In this document: positions 10,801 through 21,084 of the stretch, in pieces
Position numbering within the stretch: the first letter of the stretch is position 1
How the letters are laid out: each line of letters starts with the position of its first letter
Assembly (NCBI GenBank): GCA_031308135.1
Contig: JAHLJT010009436.1
Location: 118,856,678-118,920,677 of the forward strand
Reading direction: 5' to 3'
Source: Acheta domesticus
Taxonomy: Eukaryota; Arthropoda; Insecta; Orthoptera; Gryllidae
Length of the DNA stretch: 64,000 bases
The notes under the pieces: generated by a model
Database searches by the model: none
What the model saw: the letters and a program-made list of their open reading frames with translations, nothing else
Told to the model about the DNA's origin: nothing
Translations under genes and position numbers: made by a program

Positions 10801-13800
10801 GTATAATTTTATTATTTTAGAAGTTGAACAAGTTCAACTTCTAAAATAATAAAATTATACAATGGAACGATAATGACTTTTTTACTAGATTGGAAAATAT
10901 ACAGTTTCTATGTAATCATTATTCTAATAATCATACATACTCCAGACCTTTCATGTATCCAAGAGATTCATTTTAAATATAAATATTTTGGTAACCTAAA
11001 TGGTTTCAAACCCTTGAACAAAAACAGAAGCAATTCGAACTAGGCTTGGAGGTGTAGCCTTATATACTAAAAATTATCTTCTTACCGAACAACTCAATAT
11101 TCAATCAAAGATAGAAGTCGTTGATACTAAGATTCTTTCTCCCACCATTCTTTGCATATGCAATATATATATATATATATATATATATATTCCAGCTATT
11201 CCTTTGAAAGTAATGAAATATGTGATATCATTAAACAATTACAAAAATCTTTCACATTATTAGGAGATTTTAATACTCATCATTCCTTTTGGGGATCATA
11301 TAAAACTGACTCAAGAGGGTTGAAAATTGAATCTGCTATAGAAAACAATGAACTGATAATTCCTAACTCTGGACAGCCAACGCACATCAACATCAGTAAT
11401 GATAATTTCAGTGCCATTGACCTTACTCTATCCTCTTCCCGATTCGCCCAAAATTGTAACTGATATTCATCCGAATACCCTTATGATAGTGGTCACTATC
11501 TTATATTCATCAACATCCTCAGTCCGAAATGCAATTATTTACCTCCGCCGGCTACCCCGAAATGGAACTTTAATATTGCGGTCTGGACTAAATACCAAAA
11601 TCAGATTGATGTTTCCTAACTCAGGAAAAATCAACGATGTTGGGATTATAGACATAACTATTCAATCCTTCTCAGATATCATTACCAAAGCAGCAAACCA
11701 CTCAATTTGCCAACATAAAAATTCATTCAAAACGTAAAGGGTACCATGGTGGAATGAGAAATGTGAGGAAACTATCAGAAAGGCAAAACATGATTTTAAT
11801 AGATATAAAAACAAAGCACACTTGCAAATAAAATTAAATACAAGATAACAAGAGCTGCAGACAGAAGAACTATTAAAGACAGCAAAGCTAAAATCTGGAT
11901 TATGTTTCATCAATATCTAGTCAAAATAGTATATCTGAATGTTGGAAAAAAGTCAAAAGTATTCAAAAAGAAACAAAAGAAATAATACAATTAACTTCAT
12001 ATATATTGCAAATCAAGTTGTCACTGACTCTGTACTAATTGCCAATGAATTTGCTGACACCTTTACAAAAAATTCCAGCACAGTGAACTACCTCAATGAG
12101 TTTATTCCATGTAAAAATGAACAGGAAAATCAACAAATTATTCTGGATAAAGAAGAAAACTGGATAACGTGTCAACTTAATGAACCTATTTCAATATCTG
12201 AATTAACCTCTACCATTGAGACCACAACTAATACCGCACCTGGTCCTGATAATATTCCCAATGCTCTTATAAAGAATCTCTCTTTGAAAGGTAAACAAAC
12301 CCTACTTGCAATATATATAATATAATACGGAATAATAGTATCTTTCCTGAAATATGGAAAACGGCAACTGTTGTGCCAGTACTAAAACCTGGCAGAGACC
12401 AATCGAAAACTGACAATTACAGACTTATATCATTAATATTTAACATGTGCAAAATTCTGGAAAAAATTGTTAACAAAAGAATTAGATGGTTTAAGGATAA
12501 TCAAAAAATTATTAATGACAATCAATTCGGTTTTCGTCCTGGTCATTTCACACATTCCCATCTTATCAATACCGAAACCTATACTCAAGAACATTTATTA
12601 ATAAGCAACATATTGTTGTCAACCTCGATATCGAAAAAACCTATGACATGGTCTGGATACATCGCATCTTGTCGTAACTTCAAGAAATAGGAATCAGAGG
12701 AAACATGTTTGAATTTCTCAAAAATGTTGCACTTGACAGTAGAATACAGGTGAGAGAATGACCTTCAATGTACATAAACGAAATGAATGAGGGTATGTAT
12801 ATCTCTCACATACAATGTACATACACCCCTGAATTTCGAGCCATTTAAATGTTTTAATTTTATCCCGATATTGGGCAATTATTAAAATATTATTAAGATT
12901 AAATATTATGGAATTGAAAACATCAATGTACACTTCTTTAACACCTAAAAAAATCTCGATACGTTCCTTGAGAAATCTCGTGGAAGTAGACCTCGTATAG
13001 CTCATATAGTTCTTTCAATATCGAAATTATTGTGTATTAAAAAATGATGTATAATAATCTATTGACAGTGTCGGGGACAAGGGCCTTATTTAAGGTTCAA
13101 TATTATTCAAATAAACTGTTATTTCTAAATCGCCCGTAAAAAGTCATAACAGTTTTATTAATATTTTGATTGTCAGCATTCTGTCAGATCGCGGATGTGC
13201 AAAACGCGAAAAATTTCAAAACATTTTCGAGTACTGCACTCAGAAAACATGAGACAACGTATTGCAGCAATCCGCAGCGTGCTTCTGTCAGCCTCGTCGC
13301 GACGGCGACGGCACATCGCGACAAGAATCGCGAATCCCATAAATACTTGTGACATTTGTAGTTGTAATAAATAGTATGTCATATAAATGTCAAAAATGTT
13401 TAAATTTATTTCCGAATTATCATCTGTCAATAACTGAAAAGGAGGAGAACGTCGCTTCATATAATAACATTGAAGGTACAAAAGTAAGCGTAAACACGAT
13501 GCAGAGGCCTGCACAGAAGCACACTTTCTTATCTTGCATTCCACCCGCCAGATATTCGCTGGTTTTGTTAAAATAAGTCAGTTTTCTTGGAATTTTAATG
13601 GTTTAGAAACAGTGTTAACATGCAAAAAGCAGAAAATTTGTTTCAACATTTTGTTACTTATCTTTAAAAGGATGTAACATATTAGCCACTTTTTTTTATA
13701 ATTTTCACATTATGATAAGCATACTCACACGCCTTAAGCTTAGGCCATTCGTTTGGATCCAATCGGTTATCTTCAAAATCTATATCACCATACTTAAAGA

Positions 13801-13864
13801 GAAACCGAATGAATTCTCCTAGAGCACGAAAATCAAAATAAGTTAACTTGAACTGCGGAGCCAT
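7755..13864 (-). CDS. Sigma-class glutathione S-transferase, paralogue C (partial, exons 1-3)
   Basis: Third GST sigma-type gene. Exons: 13864-13729, 9404-9236, 7897-7755, all with GT-AG borders and the shared phases. It starts MAPQFKLTYFDFRALGEFIR, with Tyr9 present. The usual proline of GEPIR is Phe. Exon 2 gives KLPILEFDGKTLNQSTAIGR and exon 3 gives FVNVVWDIDDASKPKAQEKF through GGYFVAGK. No terminal exon (LTWADV type) was found below 7755, so it probably lies beyond the window's left edge. One extra G near 9303 shifts exon 2. Intron 1 (4.3 kb) carries a LINE and intron 2 (1.3 kb) carries a hAT nested in a TIR element. Upstream are a TATA-like box, a CRE and a CCAAT box. Confidence 0.85.
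8399..9222. mobile_element. TIR element with about 120-bp arms, host of a hAT insertion
   Basis: Inverted arms at 8399-8520 and about 9099-9222, both opening GGTGTCTCAGAATA. The arms align with scattered mismatches. The interior is mostly a second element (8614-9055). It lies in GST-C intron 2. No coding capacity. Confidence 0.75.
8614..9055. mobile_element. Non-autonomous hAT element (442 bp), 8-bp TSD
   Basis: Ends CAGGGCTGTCCAA and TTGGACACCCCTG, flanked by a perfect 8-bp duplication ATCCATAC (8606-8613 and 9056-9063). This is the hAT signature. The interior has GC-rich GGCGGCCCGCGGGCC and no transposase. It lies within the older TIR element. Confidence 0.93.
9236..9404 (-). CDS. GST-C exon 2 (one-base insertion)
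   Basis: 169 nt where 168 is expected, from acceptor TCGTAG to donor GTAAGT. It encodes YPNGKLPILEFDGKTLNQST and, after dropping one G in a GGCGGG context near 9303, SSDWEEAQIDSTVENLNDF. As written, the frame hits TGA immediately after the insertion. Confidence 0.86.
10797..10864. repeat. Perfect 33-bp inverted repeat with 2-nt loop
   Basis: Left arm 10797-10829, loop AA, right arm 10832-10864, no mismatches. The right arm is the native LINE ORF2 start. The left arm is a fold-back copy. It is preceded by three copies of GTACAAGTAGTTTC (10750-10796). Confidence 0.95.
11161..11192. repeat. (TA)n microsatellite
   Basis: Uninterrupted TA dinucleotide run inside the LINE endonuclease region. It adds a run of Tyr-Ile codons to the frame. 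Confidence 0.95.
12770..13680. other. Unassigned stretch between LINE and GST-C exon 1
   Basis: Lies in GST-C intron 1, or flanks exon 1. A GC-richer block (13190-13340, including CGTCGCGACGGCGACGG) has an antisense open frame of 123 codons with no recognisable domain. I see no gene. Confidence 0.4.
13729..13864 (-). CDS. GST-C exon 1
   Basis: 136 nt, intact, donor GTGAGT, phase 1. Same length as exon 1 of GST-A and GST-B. It encodes LTYF with the catalytic Tyr and FIRFLFKYGDIDFEDNRLD. Confidence 0.92.
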
Positions 13865-13935
13865 GACTAAAACACTGTTCAAAGCTCCGCGCGAAGGTTG
13901 TTAAGAGAGAAGTGTGCCGATATCGCGCACTGAAG

Positions 13936-13944
13936 CTTTTTATC
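13936..13944 (-). promoter_or_regulatory. TATA-like box of GST-C
   Basis: GATAAAAAG on the minus strand, 72-80 bp upstream of the GST-C ATG. This would place transcription start near 13914 with a 5' UTR of about 50 nt. It sits in a GC-richer, CpG-containing stretch unlike the surrounding AT-rich repeats. Confidence 0.5.
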
Positions 13945-13979
13945 CCACTCTCAGCATGAGTCGCCACATCCGAGGAGGC

Positions 13980-13987
13980 TGACGTCA
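13980..13987. promoter_or_regulatory. Perfect CRE (TGACGTCA) upstream of GST-C
   Basis: Exact palindromic CREB/ATF site about 36 bp upstream of the TATA-like box. Position and exact match favour a real element, but binding is inferred. Confidence 0.5.
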
Positions 13988-14007
13988 GGTATCTAGGCCA
14001 GTGAGGA

Positions 14008-14012
14008 CCAAT
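14008..14012 (+). promoter_or_regulatory. CCAAT box upstream of GST-C
   Basis: CCAAT on the plus strand (ATTGG in the gene's direction), 21 bp beyond the CRE. CCAAT, CRE and TATA in this order within 75 bp form a plausible compact promoter. Confidence 0.4.
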
Positions 14013-14284
14013 GAGCAGCATCGTGCAGCTGCGGGTGGCCTTGGCGCATACGAAAGATAATTTCTGTTTCTTTACTTTGTAGTTCTTACGAACGGGCACG
14101 AATTGAGTTTCCATCTCTTCATCAATGAAAGTAAGGAGAATTCTTTCATCCTTAAAATTTACTATTGCTGATAGTGTTTGAAAATACCGTACGTGCGCCT
14201 TCTGTGGTATCTGTAGTTATTTTGTCACGCAAGGGAATCGCAATGTCCATCGGCTGGTAGAGTTATTACTTTCATGTATACGTA

Positions 14285-14930
14285 CGTACACACGTAATAT
14301 AGGGAAAAAACGGTGGATTTTCGGCAGAAAACTTTTATTGAACATGAAGCCCCTGGGACAACTTCAAAAAATGTTAAAAAATAGTGGCAACAATTTTTAC
14401 TAAATTTTGTTGGTGGATAGTCTAAAGGTCATTTAAGAGAATGGGGCAGGTCTGATGTTGGTGTAAAACTCTGATTTTTCGAAAATTGAAAAAATTCAAA
14501 ATGTTTTCGGCGTCTTCCTACAACTACAGTCATGAAGATACAATTTTTTTCTTAATGAAATGTGTTCGTAAAAAAAGTCTTCAAATAAGTTCATGTTCAG
14601 TTTTTCAAAAACGAATATTTTGTCGAAAATTTATGTCAAACAGACAATTTTAAATTTTCTTTAAACTACATTTTCTTAAAAATATGAATAATTTTTCTAT
14701 AATTTCCTGACAAACGTCATAGCCCGCTCGGAATTCACTGCGCTTCGTTTTAGGCGTCTTCAACTTCAATTGTGAAAATACAATTTTTTTCTCAATGAAA
14801 TGTATTTGTCAAAACTACATATTCAAATAAGGTCATGCTTAATTTTTTGAAAGTACGACTAGTTGTTCTATAATTTCGTGACAAGCATAACAGACCGCTG
14901 TAAATTTACTGCGCTTCAGACAGTTGGATG
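14285..14930 (-). repeat. Family A repeat, rearranged copy
   Basis: Contains TTTTCGGCAGAAAACTTTTA, ACATGAAGCCCCTGGGAC, the TTTTCGGCGTCTTC word and the terminal GCGCTTCAGACAGTTGG segment. Units are deleted relative to 18300-19880. Confidence 0.65.
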
Positions 14931-15032
14931 CTTCGTACACTCATCGTCATAAAAAAAGCTGCACCCAGAAGGACGAGGCGGATTGCGATCATTGTTGGCA
15001 GGTAGGTAGAGGGTACCACGCATACGAAATGA

Positions 15033-15786
15033 TTACATTTTCACTTTTGTAGGACCAATATTTACTGCGCTACACGCCCACAGACTGTACATGTTAGTTT
15101 GGCGTGAGGTCGCCGTATTGGCAAACACTAATCCAGACGTCGCGACGCGTCGTGGCATAATTGAGTCCTGTGTTAGTCCATGCCATGCAGCCTGCAACTG
15201 AGCGCACGGTTCTTGCAGATTGGTGGGTAGGGTCCTGTACGCATGCTTCATAGCAACCCCAACATTCTCGATCGGGGAAAGTCCTGACAATGCGGCTGGC
15301 CATAGCAGAGTATCCACGGCTGCAAGGCATGCTCGGGAGATGGCTGTGGTATGCGGACACGCGTTTTCTTATTGAAATAGGGCATGGGCGTGGGCGTTCA
15401 CGACCGGTAGGGCCACCGTTTGAAGGATCTCCTGAACGTACCGTATGGCTGACACGGTGCCCCCGAGGAACAGTAACGGTGAACAGCCACGGGATATCGT
15501 GCCCCACACCATCACACCAGGTTGGCGGGACGTGTGATACCACAAACCACTCGTCATGGCGCTCCCCACTGCGTCTCCAGACACGGACTCGGTGGTCGTC
15601 GCCATCAAGGCAGAAGCGGGACTCGTCGCTGATGACCCACTGCAAGTCTGCATGGCCCCAGGTCCGTCGTTCCCGACACCACGCGAGTCTGTAACAACGT
15701 TGCTGGGGTGTGAGGGGCAGGCGTCCTAACGGTCAGCGTACGGCGAGCCCTGCGTTGCGCAACCGCCTGCCAGTGGTACTGGCACT
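15033..15786 (-). pseudogene. Tc1-like transposase fragment
   Basis: Minus-strand frames together give VISDESRFCLDGDDHRVRVW (first catalytic Asp), RQPGVMVWGTIS, LFLGGTV.AIRYVQEILQ, then LLWPA.LSGLSPIENV with the Glu region and LPTNLQEPCAQLQAAWHGL. These are typical of insect Tc1 DD34E transposases. Frames switch at least twice, so it is inactive. It abuts a mariner fragment at about 15788. Confidence 0.85.
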
Positions 15787-15789
15787 TAT

Positions 15790-16125
15790 AGGATGTGACA
15801 GTGCAGGCTGCACTTCTGTAGGCGGCTTATCCATGACTCAACGGCATCCCTGAAGTCCCGTTCCGGGATTTCTGGAAGAACGGCCTTGACATATGCTTGG
15901 ATGTCCTCGATGGAGTCGAAACGTTTTCCTTTCAGGGCTGATTTTACGCGCGGAAACAAGAAGTATGGAATTGACAAGTCCAGACTGTAGGGAGGCTGGG
16001 CAGTGGGGCACCACGGAAGCGTTGACTTGGACCAGGTAGTCGGTGACGATGAAGGCAGTGTTGCTGGGGGCGTTGTCTCCGATAAGTCCAGGGCTCCAGC
16101 TTCTTAGTGGAGACTCAAACGCCGA
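15790..16125 (-). pseudogene. Mariner transposase C-terminal fragment 1
   Basis: Encodes DNAPSNTAFIVTDYLVQVN (second catalytic Asp), then, after a frameshift, SIPYFLFPRVKSALKGKRFD, IEDIQAYVKAVLPEIPERDF and LQKCSLH. This is the C-terminal third of a mariner transposase. Flanked by Tc1 debris and family A. Confidence 0.82.
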
Positions 16126-16179
16126 TCCGTGTTCAAAAAGGCACGCACTTTGTGCATTGCCCTGTCCTGGCTCTAGTCG

Positions 16180-17560
16180 AAGCTTTGAGGTTTCGAAAAT
16201 CTTTCTTCAAAATTTGGGGGTACTTTACATGAAACCCCCCGAACATTTTCACAATTTTCTCAAAAACGGCTCCAAATTTTTTTCTTTAAATTTCTTGTAA
16301 GAATAGAGTAAAATACACTTAAAAGGTGGCATAGGTACGCTTTTCACAGTTAGCTCTGAATTTTCGAAAGTTGAAAAGTTTGAATTTTTTCGGCGTCTTC
16401 GTACAACTACAAAATTGAAGATATTGCGTGCAATATGTGATATTTAAAAAAATTACAAAAACAAGATTTTCTCAAAAACGGCTCCAAATTTTTCCCTTAA
16501 AAATTTGGTGAGGGTAGTGCCTAATGTACTCTATGAGATGACATTAACCCTATTTTGTTCTATTTTTTGTTTTCTCAAAAATTTAAAAAATTAAATTTTT
16601 TTGACTTGTCTCTCACGTTAATACGAGTATTTATATTAGCGGCAATTTGTTCACAATACTTATATTTACGAATACGTGTGCTTTAAATAATGTCAAGTAA
16701 ACTTTCTCGAGGACTCAACCGTTTTCTGTGGAAACTAGCGCAAAATTCCGAATTTTCAGACACTCAAACGCCATTTTCTCATAAATGGCTCCAATTTTTT
16801 TCTTCAAACTTTTGGTGCTAATTACTATCTTTAATGTGACGTATATTTCAATTTTATGTTGTTGTTTTTTTTTTGCAAAAAATTTCACATATATATTTTT
16901 TTTAAAATATCTCTCACAGCTTTAATATGAACATTGCCAGCAATTTGTAAACACTATTGCATTTGTGAGTTAACGGGCTTCAAATGACTTCAAATGAAGT
17001 TTTTCGAAAACTCAAAAATTTTCTATGAAAAATAACTTAAATTTTCGCATTTTTTAGTAGCGCTTAAATGCCATTTTCTTTAAAACGGCTCCAAATTTGT
17101 TAAAGAAAATTGCCATTAAAAGGATGTTTTAGTGTTCTTTACTATTCTAAAATTAATATTTCCGTTGTTGTATGTGACAACAACTGCCCACAGCCCAGTC
17201 TCCCTACAGTCTGAACTGTCAATTCCATACTTCTTGTTTCCGCGCTTAAAATCAGCCCTGAAAGGAAAACGTTTCGACTCCATCGAGGACATCCAAGCAA
17301 ATGTCAAGGCCGTTCTTCCAGAAATCCCGGAACGGGACTTCAGGGATGCCGTTGAGTCATGGATAAGCCGCCTACAGAAGTGCAGCCTGCACTGTCACAT
17401 ATTGTTGTTGTAATTGTAGAAATTAGGAAACCGAAAAATTGAGAAAATTTAAAAAGTAGTTTGGGCGGTGATAGATGGCAGCTGGCACGAGTGTGTGGCA
17501 TTTCCGAATAGCTAACCCAGATCCAAGGAAATGTAACACTTATACGGGAAAGTCTGTGCC
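16180..17560 (-). repeat. Family A repeat, reverse copy
   Basis: Repeated words TCTCAAAAACGGCTCC (16258, 16472) and TCATAAATGGCTCC (16779), each followed by about 300 bp of related text. It ends near ACGGGAAAGTCTGTGCC and is broken by mariner fragment 2. Confidence 0.8.
17165..17413 (+). pseudogene. Mariner transposase C-terminal fragment 2, inserted in family A
   Basis: Nearly the same protein as fragment 1 (LSIPYFLFPRLKSALKGKR; IPERDFRDAVESWISRLQKC) but in the opposite orientation 1.2 kb away. Family A sequence resumes on both sides, so it lies within a family A copy. Confidence 0.82.
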
Positions 17561-17850
17561 AATCTGTATTTTGATCACTATCACTAATTTGAAAAGTTTA
17601 CTAGTTTTCGCGTAATATTGCGAGAAAAATGAGATTTTTAAGAAATTACAAAAGCAAAATTTTCTCGAAAACAGCTTCAAATGTTTTCTTTAACTTTTGG
17701 TAGGGATAGGGCCTAATGTACTTCACGAGATGACGTAATCACCATATTTCTCTATCCTTTTGTTTCTTCAAAAATTACAAAAAGATACTTTGTGCGGCGA
17801 TAGATGGCAGCTGGTTTTCTCAATGAAATGCATTTATCAAAAACTAGTGG
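17561..17850 (-). repeat. Family A repeat, short copy
   Basis: Holds the GCGATAGATGGCAGCTGG terminal word and one unit with TTGGTAGGGATAG. It directly follows the previous copy. Confidence 0.65.
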
Positions 17851-18299
17851 GAACCCGTGCGATTAAATCGCACGGTTAGTCAAATAACCAAACTGTTTTC
17901 TGCTTAAATACATTCTTTTTTTGTATTCCAGCATTATAAACGACCTAACCTCACTAAGATCACTAACCTCTCATATTTCAAGATTTCTATTCAATGTAGA
18001 AAATCACGTTCACATGCTTACACAACCTACACTAAATTGAAACAAACAAAAATGCTTGAGATTGCATTTCCCGCCGTGTAATTTTCTTCCGATAGATCGC
18101 GCGGCAATCAGATATTACAGATCCCGAATTACTACTTTTTTTAATATTTAGGTATTTTTAACGCCCTTTTTCAATACGAATGTCCCATGTGCAGGTGAAA
18201 AGAAACACGATTTTTTAATCCATTGCTTCTTTATACAGATCGGTTTCGTATGTCGCCCAATTTATTGAAAAGACCAAACAGCCCTTTGAGAAATAATAT

Positions 18300-19880
18300 A
18301 TAAGATATACATCTTCAAATAAGGTGATGCCTAAGTTTTTGAAAATACGAGTAGTTTTTCTATAATTTTGTGAAAAACATAATAAGCCCGCTGCAAATTT
18401 ACTGCGCTTCAGACAGCCGGACGCGTCGTTTTTTACTTTCCCGTATACGTACGTATACATGGAGTGATATACATAGTATAGGGAAAGTTATGTAATGCTG
18501 CGCGAAAAAATGGCCAATTTTCGGCGGAAAAAAATTAATTGCCGGGCCGTGAAAACGAATAAGTGGATAAAACCAGTTGCTAAATTAAGAAAAAAAATCC
18601 CCTAACACGTGGTGTGGTCAAAATCCATGATTTGTTGCTTCTTTATACTTAAAAATCGACTGACGGCATTCCGTCCGTCTTCCGTCTTTGGTCAACGCTA
18701 GCGCCTAAACCGTTTGGTCGATTTTCTTCAAAATTGATATTCCCCAGTCGATCTGATTCTAGTCGAAGCTTTGTGATTTTGAAAAAGATTCTTTAAAATT
18801 TGGGGGTACTTTATATGAAGCCCCCCGGGGATTTTCAACATTTTCTCAAAAACGGCTCCAAATATTTTCTTTAAATTTCTTATATGAATAGAGGAAAATA
18901 CACTTTTAACATGGCATAGGTCCGATTTTCACGTACAGCTCTGAATTTTAGAAAATTGTGAAAGTTTGAATTTTTTTCGGCGTCTTTCTCCAACTACAAA
19001 ATTGAAGATAGAGATTTTTTCTTCAAATAAAATTTGTTCTGCATATTGAGTTCTTTAATAAGGTCATGTAAATGTTTTTCACAATTTTGGTAGTTTTCGT
19101 GCAATATTGCGTGCAATATGTGCAATTTTAAAAAATTACAAAAACAAAATTTTCTCAAAAACGGCTCCAAATTTTTTCTTTAAACTTTTGGTAGGGATAG
19201 TGGTAAATGTACTCTATCAATGACATAAAAGCCATTTTGGTCTATCGGTTGGTTTTTTCAAAAATTACAAAAATGTAAATTTTTGTACTTTTCTCTCACG
19301 TCGTTAATATTTACATTATCGGCGATTTTTTTACATTATTATATTTACGAGTATATATGCTTTAAATAATGTCAAGTAAAGTTTCTCGAAAACACTACCG
19401 TTTTCTGTGAAAAGTAGCTCAAATTTCGGCATTTTCAGAAATGCTCAAACGTCATTTTCTCGTATATGGCTGCAATTTTTTTCTTGAAACTTTTGTAACG
19501 GATAGTGCTAATTACACTCATTAGTATAGCGTGAAGTTTATTTTGATTTTTTTTTTTCAAAAATTATATAAATGTAAATTTTTTGAAAGATCTCTCACAT
19601 CTTTAATATTCACATTATCCGCAATTTGTAAAGATGATTATATTTGTGAGTGTAAGTGCTTCAAATAACTTCAAATAAAGTATTTTGAAAACTCAAAAAT
19701 TTTCTGTTAGAATGAGCTTCAAATTTCGCATTTTTAGTAGCGCTAAAACGCCATTTTCTCTTAAACGGCACATAATTTTTAAAAGAAAATTGCCATTTAT
19801 GACTAGGTTTTTGTGTCCTTTAATATTCTAAAATTAATATTTCCGTTCTACCAATAGGAAAGCGAAATATTAAGAAAATG
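18300..19880 (-). repeat. Family A repeat, best-preserved copy
   Basis: Contains the X segment (18300-18430), the dyad (18436-18490), the conserved GTTATGTAATGCTGCGCG block, and then at least four degenerate units starting at about 18843, 19152, 19456 and 19757 (spacing 309, 304, 301). No coding capacity recognised. Confidence 0.85.
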
Positions 19881-19928
19881 ACAATAGCATATTATGCAAT
19901 TAGTTTATAACGTTGTCCTTTTTTAACA

Positions 19929-19990
19929 CGAATAAGAAGATATTACTGAACGAACGACGTTACAAGTGAGTTCTGTAATATCTTCTTACG
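19929..19990. repeat. Inverted repeat at a repeat boundary
   Basis: AAGAAGATATTAC pairs with GTAATATCTTCTT about 35 bp later, with further weaker pairing outside. Marks the edge between family A and the recombinase region. Confidence 0.5.
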
Positions 19991-20394
19991 AGTGCAAATA
20001 ATTAACATTATAAACGAGTTGCATACACTATTTTTTGTATAACAGTATTTTTTTTTCCCTTTACACTTACAGTGCTGCAGGATTATCCTGCTTAGGGTTA
20101 GAGGAGGTTAGGACTCCTCTTTCAGCCATTTTTCCGGTTTATCCCCACTTCCAAGGCCCTCTGTACAGAAGAATGTAACGGGTTTCTCTTAGATGTTCTA
20201 TAACAGTATTATAACAGTAACAGTATTATAACCTTATAACAGTATTATAAGGATTTAAGGGAGCGACATTAATTGTGTTAAGTTGTAATTCGTAGTTGTA
20301 GTAGATCTCAAATTCATGTTTTTTCATGAATGCTACCTAAGCGACAAATTTGTTTACATATGGCAATTAATTTGAAAGTCCTGATTCAAACAAA

Positions 20395-21055
20395 ATGGAT
20401 TTGCCAAGATAAATTGTGGAAGAAGCTGCAAAAGCAGAAAATGCTATAATAGCGAAAAAGCCATGCAAACTATATGAGAAAGAGTACTTAAAGTTAAGGA
20501 AATTTATGGATAAAAAATATGCAAAGCTGCTTTTCTTTCGTATCTATCGGAGCAGTTTGGTTAAGTAAGTATAATGCACATGCTAGAATAAAGACGTTTG
20601 TTAATTTAATGCATGCTTCTTTAAACATTAAGTCCACAGCATGTAAAGCGTCGACACCATGGTGCACTTATTCCAAATTAAAGGAAATGCTAAAGATCAA
20701 AGAGAATATTGATATTGGAACTTTTCACAAAGTAAGTTTACTTATGAAACACGTAAATGTGGGATATAAACCTATAAAGGCAATGGTATTTTCCCAACAA
20801 GATGTAAACACACTTCTTACAAAAGCTGATGATGAAACTTTTCTTTAATGAAGGTATAATAATGACAGTGGCAATAAGAGTTAAGTTTTATTTATTAACT
20901 GGTGTATTGTATTAATAACTGGTATGGTTTTCAGGTGGTTGCTATTTTTGGCATATTTGGTGCTTGTAGACGTGTCGAATTGTACAATTTGTCCATCAAC
21001 GATGTGAAAGAAGAAGGTTCTGTTTTGATAGTGAACAAAACTTCATTTCCTTCTT
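20395..21055 (+). pseudogene. Crypton-type tyrosine recombinase (DUF3504-like), decayed, with one intron
   Basis: From ATG 20395, frames give AKKPCKLYEKEYLKLRKFMD (SAM-like N-domain), then TPWCTYSKLKEMLKIKENID, GYKPIKAMVFSQQDVNTLL and ADDETF. The frame is lost by one missing T at about 20845, next to AAG|GTATAA (20853). A consensus acceptor TTTTCAG follows at 20934, and exon 2 reads VVAIFGIFGACRRVELYNLS, including the first catalytic Arg (CRR) of tyrosine recombinases. The C-terminal His/Arg/Tyr region is missing after GSVLIV. An in-frame stop lies near the start and part of the N-domain is scrambled. The 81-bp intron is typical of insects. It is either a Crypton copy or a dead domesticated relative. 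Confidence 0.72.
20854..20934 (+). other. Intron of the recombinase pseudogene
   Basis: GTATAA donor and TTTTCAG acceptor, 81 bp. Removal joins FL.MK to VVAIFGIFGACRR, matching the uninterrupted family pattern, once one T is restored in exon 1. Confidence 0.6.
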
Positions 21056-21084
21056 AAAACTCCATAACTGAAAATATATAGGGG

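Larger units (their letters stand above)
9490..12760 (+). pseudogene. Jockey/I-like LINE, 5' region kept, 3' end missing
   Basis: 5' UTR-like start, then ORF1 from ATG 9633 (MPKRLKEMDSSDN). A decayed zinc knuckle, CFQCKQNGQIA, lies near 10150. The ORF1 C-terminus is at 10526-10740 (FLLTYNQFKLFLENSFG). ORF2 begins near 10850 (KIIQWN). The endonuclease block LLGDFNTHHSFWGS lies at 11257-11300 with a downstream AIDLTLSS. RT blocks are PGPDNIPNALIK (12240), TATVVPVLKPGRDQ (12365) and NDNQFGFRPGH (12517). It stops in mid-RT near 12760, before the catalytic YADD. Multiple stops and frameshifts. It sits in GST-C intron 1, opposite to the gene. Confidence 0.82.

Noticed and set aside
13173..13544. 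123-codon minus-strand protein upstream of GST-C exon 2
   Set aside because: No recognisable domain, low-complexity Arg/Ala codons from a GC-rich patch, no splice or promoter support.
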